Assembly (NCBI GenBank): GCA_037384885.1
Contig: JARRNO010000112.1
Coordinates: 1 to 10,874 of the forward strand
DNA: 10,874 nucleotides
Origin: JARRNO01 sp037384885
GTDB lineage: Bacteria; Acidobacteriota; UBA4820; DSQY01
Direction of reading: 5' to 3'
A program made the position numbers and the translations under genes. The notes beneath the pieces are model-generated. The model was not told the DNA's origin, did no database searches, and was given only the letters and a program-made list of their open reading frames with translations. This document shows positions 1 to 6,123 of this stretch, piece after piece; positions within the stretch are counted from its first letter, which is position 1; each line of letters opens with the position of its first letter.

Positions 1-92
1 GTGTGGCCCGGGCCGTTGAGCGAGTGCGGGGTTACGAGATCATCAATATTGGGGGCTCGAAAACGACCTCCCTGGCCGATATGATTTCGGCC
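1..92 (+). repeat. Inverted repeat arm (copy of 499-590), probable assembly or amplification chimera
   Basis: Bases 1-92 are the exact reverse complement of 499-590, which lies inside the sugar epimerase gene. The match stops abruptly at 92/93, in the middle of ugd. A 92 bp perfect inverted copy of internal coding sequence, sitting exactly at the window edge and destroying the downstream gene, is best read as a fold-back chimera from assembly or whole-genome amplification. A real inversion-duplication is possible but less likely. Confidence 0.85.
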
Positions 93-319
93 CCAGGGAT
101 GGCTCCCGCGACATCCGTGCTGAAATGCAGCCTTCCGGCTTCCACGTTTTGGTCAACGATTTCACCCAGGCCGGGCTCGTAGATGGGAAGCCTGCCTTCA
201 TTCAAAAGGGCAAATTTGCCTTCGTCCACGTCGGTGCACGTCACGTCGAGGCCGAAATGGGCCAGGCACGCCCCGGTTACGAGGCCCACGTAACCCGTCC
301 CGATGACAGTTACTCGCAT
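32..319 (-). CDS. ugd: UDP-glucose 6-dehydrogenase, N-terminal fragment with chimeric tail
   Basis: UDP-glucose dehydrogenase oxidises UDP-glucose to UDP-glucuronate with two NAD+, supplying precursors for surface polysaccharide and LPS. The visible part begins [12 protein letters not shown], with the Rossmann GxGxxG at residues 7-12, an acidic pair (D30, D32) at the end of the second strand, and the family motif IYEPGL at about residues 46-51. Start: ATG at 319 with an AGGAG Shine-Dalgarno 8 nt upstream. An in-frame ATG at 343 lies inside the epimerase and is rejected. The start overlaps the epimerase stop by 10 bp, which suggests translational coupling. Only about 76 residues (319 to 93) are genuine, against roughly 430-450 for the family. 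From base 92 the frame enters the inverted epimerase copy and stops at 32, so the last 17 or so residues are artefactual. The family is clear; the gene is broken here, probably by the assembly. Confidence 0.85.
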   Translation of the reverse strand: MRVTVIGTGYVGLVTGACLAHFGLDVTCTDVDEGKFALLNEGRLPIYEPGLGEIVDQNVEAGRLHFSTDVAGAIPGAEIISAREVVFEPPILMIS

Positions 320-1266
320 GCAGAATTCTCCTCTTGATACCACTTGATGAACCGCCTCAGACCCTCTTCGAGGCGCACCGCGGGGGAAAACCCAAGCAGC
401 CTTCCCGCCTTCTCCACGTCGGCGCTGGTCAGGGGGACGTCTCCAGGCGGCATGGGCCTTTCGATTATCTGGGCTTTCCTGCCCAGCTGCGTTTCGATGG
501 CCGAAATCATATCGGCCAGGGAGGTCGTTTTCGAGCCCCCAATATTGATGATCTCGTAACCCCGCACTCGCTCAACGGCCCGGGCCACACCGTCCGTGAT
601 GTCGTCCACGTAAGTATAATCACGTTCGCTGGCCCCATCTCCATAGCGCTCGATGGGGCGGCCTTCCAAGATGGCTTTGACGAACTTGTGGATGGCCATG
701 TCGGGACGCTGGCGCGGGCCGTACACCGTAAAAAAACGCAAAGCGTACACGTGAAAGCCGTAAACATGGTGATAGGTGTGGCAGAGAACTTCGCAGGCCT
801 TCTTGGTCGCCGCGTAAGGGGAAAGCGGCCAATCCGTCCGGTCGTCCTCGCGAAATGGGGCGGAAGACCTGTTTCCGTAAACACTGGATGTTGAAGCGAA
901 CACCAGCCGGCTGCGTCCGTTGCCCCTCATGCCTTCCAGGAGGTTGAGCGTGGCTGCATAGTTCATCTCCTGGTAGGCGTGGGGGTCCTCGAGTGACCGT
1001 CGAACGCCGCCCCGGCCGGCCAAATGAACGACAACGTCGACCGGTTCTTCCAGAAGCGCACTCACCGCGGCACGGTCCCGCAGATCAAGTTCGATAAATT
1101 GAAAGGCCTTCTCCGACATCGCGCCGCGAAGGTTTCTTTCTTTGACTGCACGCGGATAGTAGGGATCGAAGTTATCCACCCCCAGTACCTGGTGGCCGGC
1201 CCGCACCAGCGCCTCACTGAGGTTGGACCCGATGAATCCGGCGGCCCCCGTCACGAGTACTCTCAT
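310..1266 (-). CDS. NAD-dependent epimerase, probable UDP-glucuronate 4-epimerase
   Basis: This 318-residue protein is an extended short-chain dehydrogenase/reductase of the nucleotide-sugar epimerase type. It probably inverts C4 of UDP-glucuronate to give UDP-galacturonate in the cytoplasm. Visible features are the NAD-binding GAAGFIG at residues 7-13, a catalytic STSSVYG segment at 125-131, the YxxxK pair Y151/K155, and [16 protein letters not shown] at 177-192, a segment typical of the GalE/UDP-glucuronate epimerase branch. Length is normal for the family. Start: ATG at 1266, which gives the canonical MRVLVTG N-terminus; its ATGA shares 4 bp with the mlaD stop. The frame is open further upstream to 1344, but that part is the antisense-free tail of mlaD in another frame. 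Pairing with ugd, which makes UDP-glucuronate, supports the substrate guess. UDP-glucose 4-epimerase is the main alternative; residues alone do not settle it. Confidence 0.88.
   Translation of the reverse strand: MRVLVTGAAGFIGSNLSEALVRAGHQVLGVDNFDPYYPRAVKERNLRGAMSEKAFQFIELDLRDRAAVSALLEEPVDVVVHLAGRGGVRRSLEDPHAYQEMNYAATLNLLEGMRGNGRSRLVFASTSSVYGNRSSAPFREDDRTDWPLSPYAATKKACEVLCHTYHHVYGFHVYALRFFTVYGPRQRPDMAIHKFVKAILEGRPIERYGDGASERDYTYVDDITDGVARAVERVRGYEIINIGGSKTTSLADMISAIETQLGRKAQIIERPMPPGDVPLTSADVEKAGRLLGFSPAVRLEEGLRRFIKWYQEENSACE
499..590 (-). repeat. Inverted repeat arm, native copy inside the epimerase gene
   Basis: This is the native partner of the inverted copy at 1-92. Here the sequence is in frame within the epimerase and encodes residues around 226-256, including the GGSKTTSL segment, so this copy is the authentic one. 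The two arms are separated by 406 bp. Confidence 0.85.
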
Positions 1267-2420
1267 TTCTGATGTTGGCTCTCTTTCCGGCTTTCCCTTT
1301 TTGCGGCGCGCGCCGCGTCCTTTGCCTTTTTTTCCCGGTACCACTTCACGATCGATGAGCGTTGAATGCCGTCCGCGACGGCGGAAAGGGAATTATACAC
1401 CGACTTGTCGTTGATGAGCGCCCCCACCGTACCCTGGCCGTTGTCGACCTTTTTCAGGATGGAAGCCAGAGAGTCGCTGATGGAGAGCAGGTTCGCCCCC
1501 AGTTTCTTTCCGTACTCCTCGTTCACGAACAGGTCATTGGCCAGGGTGCCTTTTTTCTGGAGACCGTCGGCGACCTTGGCGAATCCTTGCGCGGCGACGG
1601 CGAGGTTCTTCACGATTTCCTCGCCCTGGCCGTTTTCAGCCACAAAGGCCCCTGCTCCACCCTTTCCTTTCTGGATGGTCGTCAGGATGGCGTTGATCTT
1701 TTCAAGAGATTCGGAAAGGTTCTGGGCGGCTCTGTTCCCATACGCGGGATCCGCCAGCATTTTTCCGGCAAAACCCTGGCCGTTGGCGATGGTCGCCGAA
1801 ATCTTGTCCAGGCTCTTGCTGATGCTGCTCAACCTGTTCACGGTCTCCTGCCCCATCTCCGGGTCCTTGAGGAGCCTGGAAATGACGCCGCCCCCGTTGT
1901 TGATATTGTTGAGCAGCTCATTCAAATCACGGCTGATCTGGATGATGTTGTCCATCACGTCCTGCGCCCCGCGTCCCAGCGCCTCCAGATTCAGGGTCTG
2001 GTCGATGGGAATTTCGTGGCCCGGGACAATATTGGGAGCTTTTGACATCGTTCCCGGGGGCGTGATCAGCGCAAGATACTTGTCGCCCAACAGGCCGAGC
2101 GTCTTGATGGAGGCGCGGGTGCTGCTGCGAATGCGCGGCACCAATTGGGAACTGACACGGTACTTGACCACGACTTTTGGATTGTTCACATCCTTGCTGA
2201 ACGCGATGCTGGATACGTAACCAACTTCTACACCCTGGTACCAGACGCCGCTGCCCTCTTTCAGGCCGGCCGCACTGGGAAAGATGCTGTAGTATTCCAC
2301 CTTTCTTTCAAAGAGCTTCTGCCTGCTGGTGATCCCAAGGATGGCCAGCGCCGCGATCAGGAGCACCAGTGCGAAGATCAGCCCGATCTTCACCAGCCTC
2401 CAGTCAGTCGCCTGATTCAT
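1263..2420 (-). CDS. mlaD: MlaD/MCE-domain lipid transport protein with C-terminal 38-residue repeats
   Basis: This 385-residue protein is the substrate-binding ring subunit of an MCE (Mla-type) phospholipid transporter, anchored in the inner membrane and facing the periplasm. Residues about 8-31 form a hydrophobic membrane helix. The MCE domain follows at about 40-122, with the typical GVEVGYVSSI and LGLLGDKYLAL segments. The rest is a long predicted helical region built from repeats of 38 residues (175-358), ending in a basic Lys/Arg-rich tail. E. coli MlaD is about 180 residues, so this is a long version of the kind seen in many non-enterobacterial MCE proteins. Start: ATG at 2420 has AGGGGAG 8 nt upstream; ATG at 2426 would be only 2 nt from it and is less likely. 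It overlaps the mlaF end by 17 bp and the epimerase start by 4 bp. No MlaB or MlaC homologue is visible in the window. Confidence 0.92.
   Translation of the reverse strand: MNQATDWRLVKIGLIFALVLLIAALAILGITSRQKLFERKVEYYSIFPSAAGLKEGSGVWYQGVEVGYVSSIAFSKDVNNPKVVVKYRVSSQLVPRIRSSTRASIKTLGLLGDKYLALITPPGTMSKAPNIVPGHEIPIDQTLNLEALGRGAQDVMDNIIQISRDLNELLNNINNGGGVISRLLKDPEMGQETVNRLSSISKSLDKISATIANGQGFAGKMLADPAYGNRAAQNLSESLEKINAILTTIQKGKGGAGAFVAENGQGEEIVKNLAVAAQGFAKVADGLQKKGTLANDLFVNEEYGKKLGANLLSISDSLASILKKVDNGQGTVGALINDKSVYNSLSAVADGIQRSSIVKWYREKKAKDAARAAKRESRKESQHQK
1347..1898 (-). repeat. Tandem 38-residue (114 bp) coding repeats in mlaD
   Basis: Four consecutive units of exactly 38 residues begin at residues 175, 213, 251 and 289, and a shorter fifth begins at 327. 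Each opens with a Gly-rich turn (NGGG, NGQG, KGKG, KKG, NGQG), then a short loop often with a D/N pair, then a helix ending in a pattern like LSxSLxKI. The DNA is diverged between units, so this is an old protein repeat rather than a recent DNA duplication. The segment at 155-174 resembles another half-unit, extending the series toward the MCE domain. Confidence 0.75.
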
Positions 2421-3090
2421 CGACATTTCTCCCCTCGATAAAGCCACGCAGGACGGGATGGTTCGAGGTCCGGGCCTCGTCCGGCGTTCCCGTGAAGGCC
2501 ATGCGCCCCTCGTAGAGAAAGGCCACTCTGTCTCCCACGTGAAACATAGACTGGATATCATGCGTCACGATGACGGCGGTCACCCCGAGCAATTTCTGCA
2601 TCCGCCGGATCAATTGGTTGATTGTATGGGCCGTGATGGGATCCAGGCCGGAGGTGGGTTCGTCGTACAAAATGCAGTCGGGCTCAGTCACAATCGACCG
2701 AGCAAGCGCCACGCGCTTTCGCATGCCGCCGGACAGATCGGCCGGAAAGACCTCGTCCTGGCCTTCGAGGTCCACAAGGGCAAGCTTCTCATGAACGCGG
2801 TGTTCGATTTCTTCTTCACTGCAGCTGCGGTTCTCTCGCAGCGGGAACGCCACGTTGTCGTATACGTTCATGGAGTCAAACAGGGCTCCCCACTGAAACA
2901 TGTAGGAAATCCGTTTCCGAATATCCATCCAATCCTTTTCCCGGTAATTCGTGACGTCGCTGCCCTCGATGAAAATATTTCCCTCGTCTGCTTTCAGGAG
3001 GCCGATAGTCAATTTCAGCAGAACGGACTTGCCGCTCCCGGATCCGCCCAGAATGGCGAGATTTTCTCCACGGTTGATGGCCAGATTCAC
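2404..3090 (-). CDS. mlaF: MlaF, ABC transporter ATPase of the MCE/Mla system (start uncertain)
   Basis: This is the cytoplasmic ATPase that drives the MlaE permease. From the GTG at 3090 it has 228 residues: Walker A GGSGSGKS at 15-22, Q-loop Q66, ABC signature LSGGM at 119-123, Walker B CILYDEP at 139-145 and H-loop H177. The family usually has about 250-260 residues. Family-like sequence clearly continues upstream of the GTG: the frame reads VKISFGRNEVLQG, the expected A-loop strand region, back to at least 3129. No ATG, GTG or TTG occurs in that frame between 3090 and the upstream stop near 3238. The true start is therefore either a non-standard codon near the mlaE stop (an in-frame ATA lies at 3123-3121) or is hidden by an indel. 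The coordinates use the only standard start codon and probably miss 12-17 residues. Confidence 0.9.
   Translation of the reverse strand: MNLAINRGENLAILGGSGSGKSVLLKLTIGLLKADEGNIFIEGSDVTNYREKDWMDIRKRISYMFQWGALFDSMNVYDNVAFPLRENRSCSEEEIEHRVHEKLALVDLEGQDEVFPADLSGGMRKRVALARSIVTEPDCILYDEPTSGLDPITAHTINQLIRRMQKLLGVTAVIVTHDIQSMFHVGDRVAFLYEGRMAFTGTPDEARTSNHPVLRGFIEGRNVDESGD
2429..2435 (-). promoter_or_regulatory. Ribosome binding site deciding the mlaD start
   Basis: AGGGGAG lies 8 nt before the ATG at 2420 and only 2 nt before the ATG at 2426. The spacing favours 2420. The site is inside the last codons of mlaF, consistent with coupled translation. Confidence 0.6.
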
Positions 3091-3125
3091 TCCCTGGAGA
3101 ACCTCGTTTCGTCCGAAACTTATTT

Positions 3126-3907
3126 TTACGTCCGTATATTGGTCAGGAAGAAGTTCGAGATTAGGATCACGATGGACGCCAACACCACCGTGGAAGTCGT
3201 CGCACGCCCGACACCGTCTGCACCGCCTTCTGTTCTCATGCCATTATAGCAGGCGATCAGCGTGATCATTCCGGCGAAAACGAAGGTCTTTCCCAGGCCC
3301 GAAAGGACGTCTGAGAAATGAAGCAGCCGGAAGGCGTGGCTGAGGTAAAACCGGCCGGCGATCTGGAGCTGGAAAGTGGAGATCACCCATCCGCCGATCA
3401 TCCCCAGGGCGTCGGCGATCAGTACGAGCGCCGGGAGCATGACCAGGAAGGCCAGGAACCGTGGAATGACAAGCTTCTGCACAGGATTCGCCCCCATGGC
3501 GCGAAGCGCATCGATCTGCTCCGTGACCTTCATGGAACCGATCTCAGCCGTGATGCCGGCGCCGACCCGTCCGCCCACCATCAGGGAGATCAGAACGGGG
3601 GCGAGCTCCCGCACCATGGAAAGCGTCACGACTTCGCCGACGTAAAGCTTGGCATTGAAGGCCTGAAGGGCGTAGGCCGTCTGCAGGGCCACCACCATTC
3701 CAATGAAAACGGCGGTGATAAGGACGATGGAGAAGGACTTCACGCCCAGCATTTCCATCTGGTAGCTGATGAGTCCCCACTCCCACGGGCCGGTCACGAT
3801 ACCACGGAAGGTACGCAGAGTCAGAATTCCGAGCCCCNNNNNNNNNNNNNNNNNNNNNNNNNNNNNNNNNNNNGCCACAAACGAAGTCTCATGACAAAGT
3901 CTTTCAT
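3126..3907 (-). CDS. mlaE: MlaE, MCE/Mla-type ABC transporter permease (interrupted by assembly gap)
   Basis: MlaE is the inner-membrane permease of the phospholipid transporter and works with MlaF and MlaD. After the gap about 237 residues are readable, with several hydrophobic segments and the family core: MVRELAPVLISLMVGGRVGA, then an EIGSMKVTEQIDALRAMG cytoplasmic coupling helix, then PRFLAFLVMLP. The C-terminus SNFFLTNIRT resembles other MlaE ends. The likely start is ATG at 3907 (MKDFVMRLRLW), which would give a length normal for MlaE, with an AAAGG-like site upstream. A second ATG lies at 3892. With exactly 36 N, the frame from 3907 does not join the downstream frame; a real gap length of 3n+1 would fix this. 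No STAS domain is fused to it. It is the first gene of the minus-strand string. Confidence 0.88.
3838..3873. other. Assembly gap of 36 N
   Basis: A run of 36 undetermined bases lies within the 5' coding part of mlaE. The stated length is probably an estimate, because it breaks the reading frame from the best upstream ATG (3907). Confidence 0.98.
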
Positions 3908-3925
3908 GCCCGCCCTTTCCAAAGA

Positions 3926-3954
3926 AGGATAACTTTAGGACGTAGCCGGGTCAA
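3926..3954 (-). promoter_or_regulatory. Possible sigma70-type promoter for the mlaEFD-epimerase-ugd string
   Basis: On the minus strand TTGACC (3954-3949) and TATCCT (3931-3926) are separated by 17 nt, a canonical spacing. The -35 matches 5 of 6 consensus bases and the -10 matches 4 of 6. It would start transcription near 3919, leaving a leader of only about 12 nt before the ATG at 3907. The 8 bp palindrome AAGCGCTT (3953-3960) touches the -35. Sequence resemblance only. Confidence 0.35.
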
Positions 3955-3967
3955 GCGCTTTTTCTTG

Positions 3968-3981
3968 TCACCGCAAGGTGA
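3968..3981 (+). promoter_or_regulatory. Hairpin covering the ribosome binding site of the histidine-kinase-like gene
   Basis: TCACC (3968-3972), loop GCAA (3973-3976) and GGTGA (3977-3981) form a 5 bp stem with a GNRA-type tetraloop. The likely Shine-Dalgarno AAGGTG (3975-3980) sits in the loop and 3' arm, 8 nt before the ATG at 3989, so the fold would partly mask it. Confidence 0.4.
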
Positions 3982-3988
3982 ACAGAAT

Positions 3989-5188
3989 ATGATGACAGTG
4001 GGAGAGGCTTTGGCGATGAATTCGAATTTGCCGGCCGGGCAGACCGCGCCCCGTGAATTTTTGAAAATCCTGGACGGGTTGGGGGTCGGATATTACAGGT
4101 CCGACGCCGAAGGCCGCTTCATGCAGATCAATGACGTGGGCGCACAGATGTACGGCTACACGGTCCCCGAAATGCTTTCGGGCTTGACGACCCACGACAC
4201 GAACGCCAGCGCGGAAGTGCGGCGCAAATTGATCGAACAGATCCGGGAACATCAGTTCGTCCACGCCTTCGTCGGCCCAGCCCGCCGCAAGGACGGCAGC
4301 CAGTTTTTCGTGGAATCGAGCATCCGCCGGATCAGCGACGCCGACGGCGAGACGGCGGGATACGAAGGCGTTTTTCGCGATGTCACATCCCAGGTGCTTC
4401 AGGCGCGCCGCCAAGAGGCCCTGATTTCGGAAATCCGGAAGGCGAGCCGGAAACTCGAAACTTTCTCCGAGCTTCAGGAGGAGATCCTCTCTACTCTGGC
4501 TCATGAGTTGAAAACGCCGCCGGGAATCATCCTGGGCTTCGCCGAGCTTCTGCTCAGGAATCGATATGGACCGCTGAATGACGGCCAGGCGAAAGCGCTG
4601 GAAGCCATCCAGCGAAATGCACGCCTGCTGGATGAATCGGTGGAACAGCTTCTCGAATTCTCCCGGTTTCTTCGCCGGGTCGAGCCATCCACATGGGTGC
4701 CGACCCCCCTTTGGGAAGCCCTTGTGTCGGCCTCAGACCGGCAGCGCAAAGAATGTGAAGCCGCCGGGGTGGAGATCATTCTCGCCGGGAGACCGGCAAG
4801 CGGCGAAACCATGGCCACGCCCGAGGTTCTTGAACATCTGATGGAAAACCTTGTTGCAAACTTGACCAGGCTCTGCCGTTCCGGCGGCGCCGTCCGATTT
4901 TCTCTCGCTCCGGAAGAATGCGGCACCTTGCTGACAGCGGAGCTGGCCGAGCTCGATCCGGCGGAGCGGCCTCCCCTGAACCGGATTCTCGGTACGTTTC
5001 TCATGCCCCGTGCCGCCGAAGATAACGATGCATCACGACCCTCGCCCCGCCTAGGCTTGGCGGTCACCGATTACCTCATGCACTTGATGGGGGGAGAGAG
5101 CCGGCTCCAGGAGGTCGGAGGGAACGGCATCCGCCTCAGCCTGAGCTTCCCCGCCGTTCCCGTCCACGAAGAAGCCTTCAACGCGTAG
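3989..5188 (+). CDS. PAS-domain histidine-kinase-like sensor with degenerate ATP-binding domain
   Basis: This is a soluble 399-residue signalling protein; no membrane helix is visible. A PAS/PAC sensor domain spans about residues 23-137 (GVGYYRSDAEGRF, then FRDVTSQV). A short linker helix leads to a HisKA dimerisation domain with phospho-acceptor H172 in the box AHELKTPPG. The C-terminal part is HATPase-like: an N-box-like LMENLVANLTRL with N291, and a G2-like RLGLAVTDYLMHLMGG at 354-369. The G1 box DxGxG is not recognisable; that region reads ELDPAERPP instead. ATP binding may therefore be weak or lost, and the protein may be a phosphatase, an acceptor or a pseudokinase. Start: ATG at 3989 with AAGGTG 8 nt upstream. 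ATG at 4016 has GGGAGAGG 8 nt upstream and is a real alternative; a TTG at 3965 is less likely. No response regulator is adjacent. The 3' end overlaps the scpA 3' end by 11 bp. Confidence 0.82.
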   Translation: MMTVGEALAMNSNLPAGQTAPREFLKILDGLGVGYYRSDAEGRFMQINDVGAQMYGYTVPEMLSGLTTHDTNASAEVRRKLIEQIREHQFVHAFVGPARRKDGSQFFVESSIRRISDADGETAGYEGVFRDVTSQVLQARRQEALISEIRKASRKLETFSELQEEILSTLAHELKTPPGIILGFAELLLRNRYGPLNDGQAKALEAIQRNARLLDESVEQLLEFSRFLRRVEPSTWVPTPLWEALVSASDRQRKECEAAGVEIILAGRPASGETMATPEVLEHLMENLVANLTRLCRSGGAVRFSLAPEECGTLLTAELAELDPAERPPLNRILGTFLMPRAAEDNDASRPSPRLGLAVTDYLMHLMGGESRLQEVGGNGIRLSLSFPAVPVHEEAFNA

Positions 5189-5942
5189 CGAGGCGGATGG
5201 GCTCGAAGGCGCCTCCCTGCCTGAGCAGGACGCGCCTCTGCTTGACAAGCTCGAGCAGGGCGAGAAAGGTCACCACGATCTGCAGCCGTGTCGCCGGCCC
5301 CTCGAACAAGTCGGTGAAAAGAAGCGATCCGTGGCGGCCGAGGCGTGCGAGAATCCCCCGCATGCACTCCTCCAGGCTCACTTCCTGGGCGTAGACTAGC
5401 CGCTCCCGTCGGTCCGAAGCTCGCTTCAGGACTCTGTTCAGCGCGTCGACGAGATCGTACAGGTCGACCTCCAGCGCCATAAATTCCCCGCTTCCCGCAG
5501 GTCCTTCAAGAAAGGGTGCCCGGGTGAACTGCGCGAGCGACATGATTTCCCGCTCTTTGAGGATCTGCGACAGTTCTTTTACGCGCTGGTACTCCTGGAG
5601 CTCGCGCACCAGGGCCTCCCTCGGGTCTTCCAGGGGCTCTCCGTTTTCATCCAGCGCCGCCTGGGGCAGGAGGACGCGGCTCTTGATTTGAATGAGCGTC
5701 GCCGCCATGAGGATGAAGTCCGAAGCGATTTCAAGGTTCAGCTCCCGCATCTGCTCCAGGTAGCCAAGGTACTGGTCGGTGACCCTGGCGATCGGGATAT
5801 CCATGATGTCCACTTCATTTTTCTGGATCAGGTACAGAAGCAGGTCGAGCGGCCCTTCAAAGACGGGAAGTACGTAGCGGGGAGCCGCCTCTGGGGGAAC
5901 GGATCCATCGGTGACCGGGTATTGGAGATCAACTGGCTCCAC
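5178..5942 (-). CDS. scpA: ScpA, segregation and condensation protein A (kleisin)
   Basis: ScpA is the kleisin subunit that bridges the SMC head domains, with ScpB, in the bacterial condensin used for chromosome compaction and segregation. The 254-residue product has the conserved N-terminal SMC-binding segment YVLPVFEGPLDLLLYLI (about 23-39), the following DIMDIPIARVTDQYL (45-59), the SDFILMAATLIQIKSR helix (74-89), and a C-terminal winged-helix-like region (FLALLELVKQRRV) near the end. Length is typical. Start: GTG at 5942 with AGGAGG 5 nt upstream. A TTG at 5969 is in frame with a weaker site and would add nine residues. Unlike the common scpA-scpB arrangement, no scpB follows; the next gene downstream is convergent. 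Confidence 0.92.
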   Translation of the reverse strand: MEPVDLQYPVTDGSVPPEAAPRYVLPVFEGPLDLLLYLIQKNEVDIMDIPIARVTDQYLGYLEQMRELNLEIASDFILMAATLIQIKSRVLLPQAALDENGEPLEDPREALVRELQEYQRVKELSQILKEREIMSLAQFTRAPFLEGPAGSGEFMALEVDLYDLVDALNRVLKRASDRRERLVYAQEVSLEECMRGILARLGRHGSLLFTDLFEGPATRLQIVVTFLALLELVKQRRVLLRQGGAFEPIRLATR

Positions 5943-5947
5943 GGATA

Positions 5948-5953
5948 CCTCCT
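5948..5953 (-). promoter_or_regulatory. Ribosome binding site deciding the scpA GTG start
   Basis: A perfect AGGAGG on the minus strand lies 5 nt before the GTG at 5942. It is the strongest site near the 5' end and the reason for preferring GTG over the upstream TTG at 5969. Confidence 0.6.
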
Positions 5954-5967
5954 GACTGAGTGTACCC

Positions 5968-5984
5968 AACTTCTCACCGAAGTT
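5968..5984. repeat. Small inverted repeat upstream of scpA
   Basis: AACTTC (5968-5973) and GAAGTT (5979-5984) form a perfect 6 bp stem with a 5 nt loop. It lies in the 181 bp divergent intergenic region (5943-6123), upstream of the preferred scpA start, and could fold in the scpA leader. Function unknown. Confidence 0.35.
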
Positions 5985-6051
5985 GAAGCCCCGCCAAGAA
6001 TCAGTCCAGGGGGATTTCGCCCACAGGGGTGGGACGGCCGCCGGTATTTTG

Positions 6052-6081
6052 CTGACATTCTCTATGATTCAATGGTATGTT
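6052..6081 (+). promoter_or_regulatory. Possible promoter for the Rieske/cytochrome b/multihaem c operon
   Basis: CTGACA (6052-6057, 5 of 6 matches to the -35 consensus) and TATGTT (6076-6081, 4 of 6 to the -10) are separated by 18 nt. This would place the transcript start near 6088 and leave a leader of about 36 nt before the ATG at 6124. Sequence resemblance only. Confidence 0.35.
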
Positions 6082-6123
6082 GATAAATAGCTCCAAAAAC
6101 CAACAACTACGGGAGGGAATAGC

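Noticed and set aside
32..92. Apparent novel C-terminus of the ugd product
   Set aside because: These residues come from the inverted copy of epimerase DNA read in antisense. They also appear in the open frame across 499-559, so they are an artefact, not a new domain.
1..590. Mobile element ends, because of the inverted repeat pair
   Set aside because: The arms are coding DNA of the epimerase, there is no transposase between them and no target duplication; a chimera is the simpler explanation.
1366..2220. Overlapping plus-strand open frames of 227-284 codons opposite mlaD
   Set aside because: Both are shadows of mlaD, which has a recognisable MCE domain, a ribosome binding site and operon context.
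5943..6123. Riboswitch or small RNA in the divergent scpA/Rieske intergenic region
   Set aside because: Only a 6 bp stem and weak promoter-like boxes are visible; no known riboswitch core or strong extended fold was recognised.
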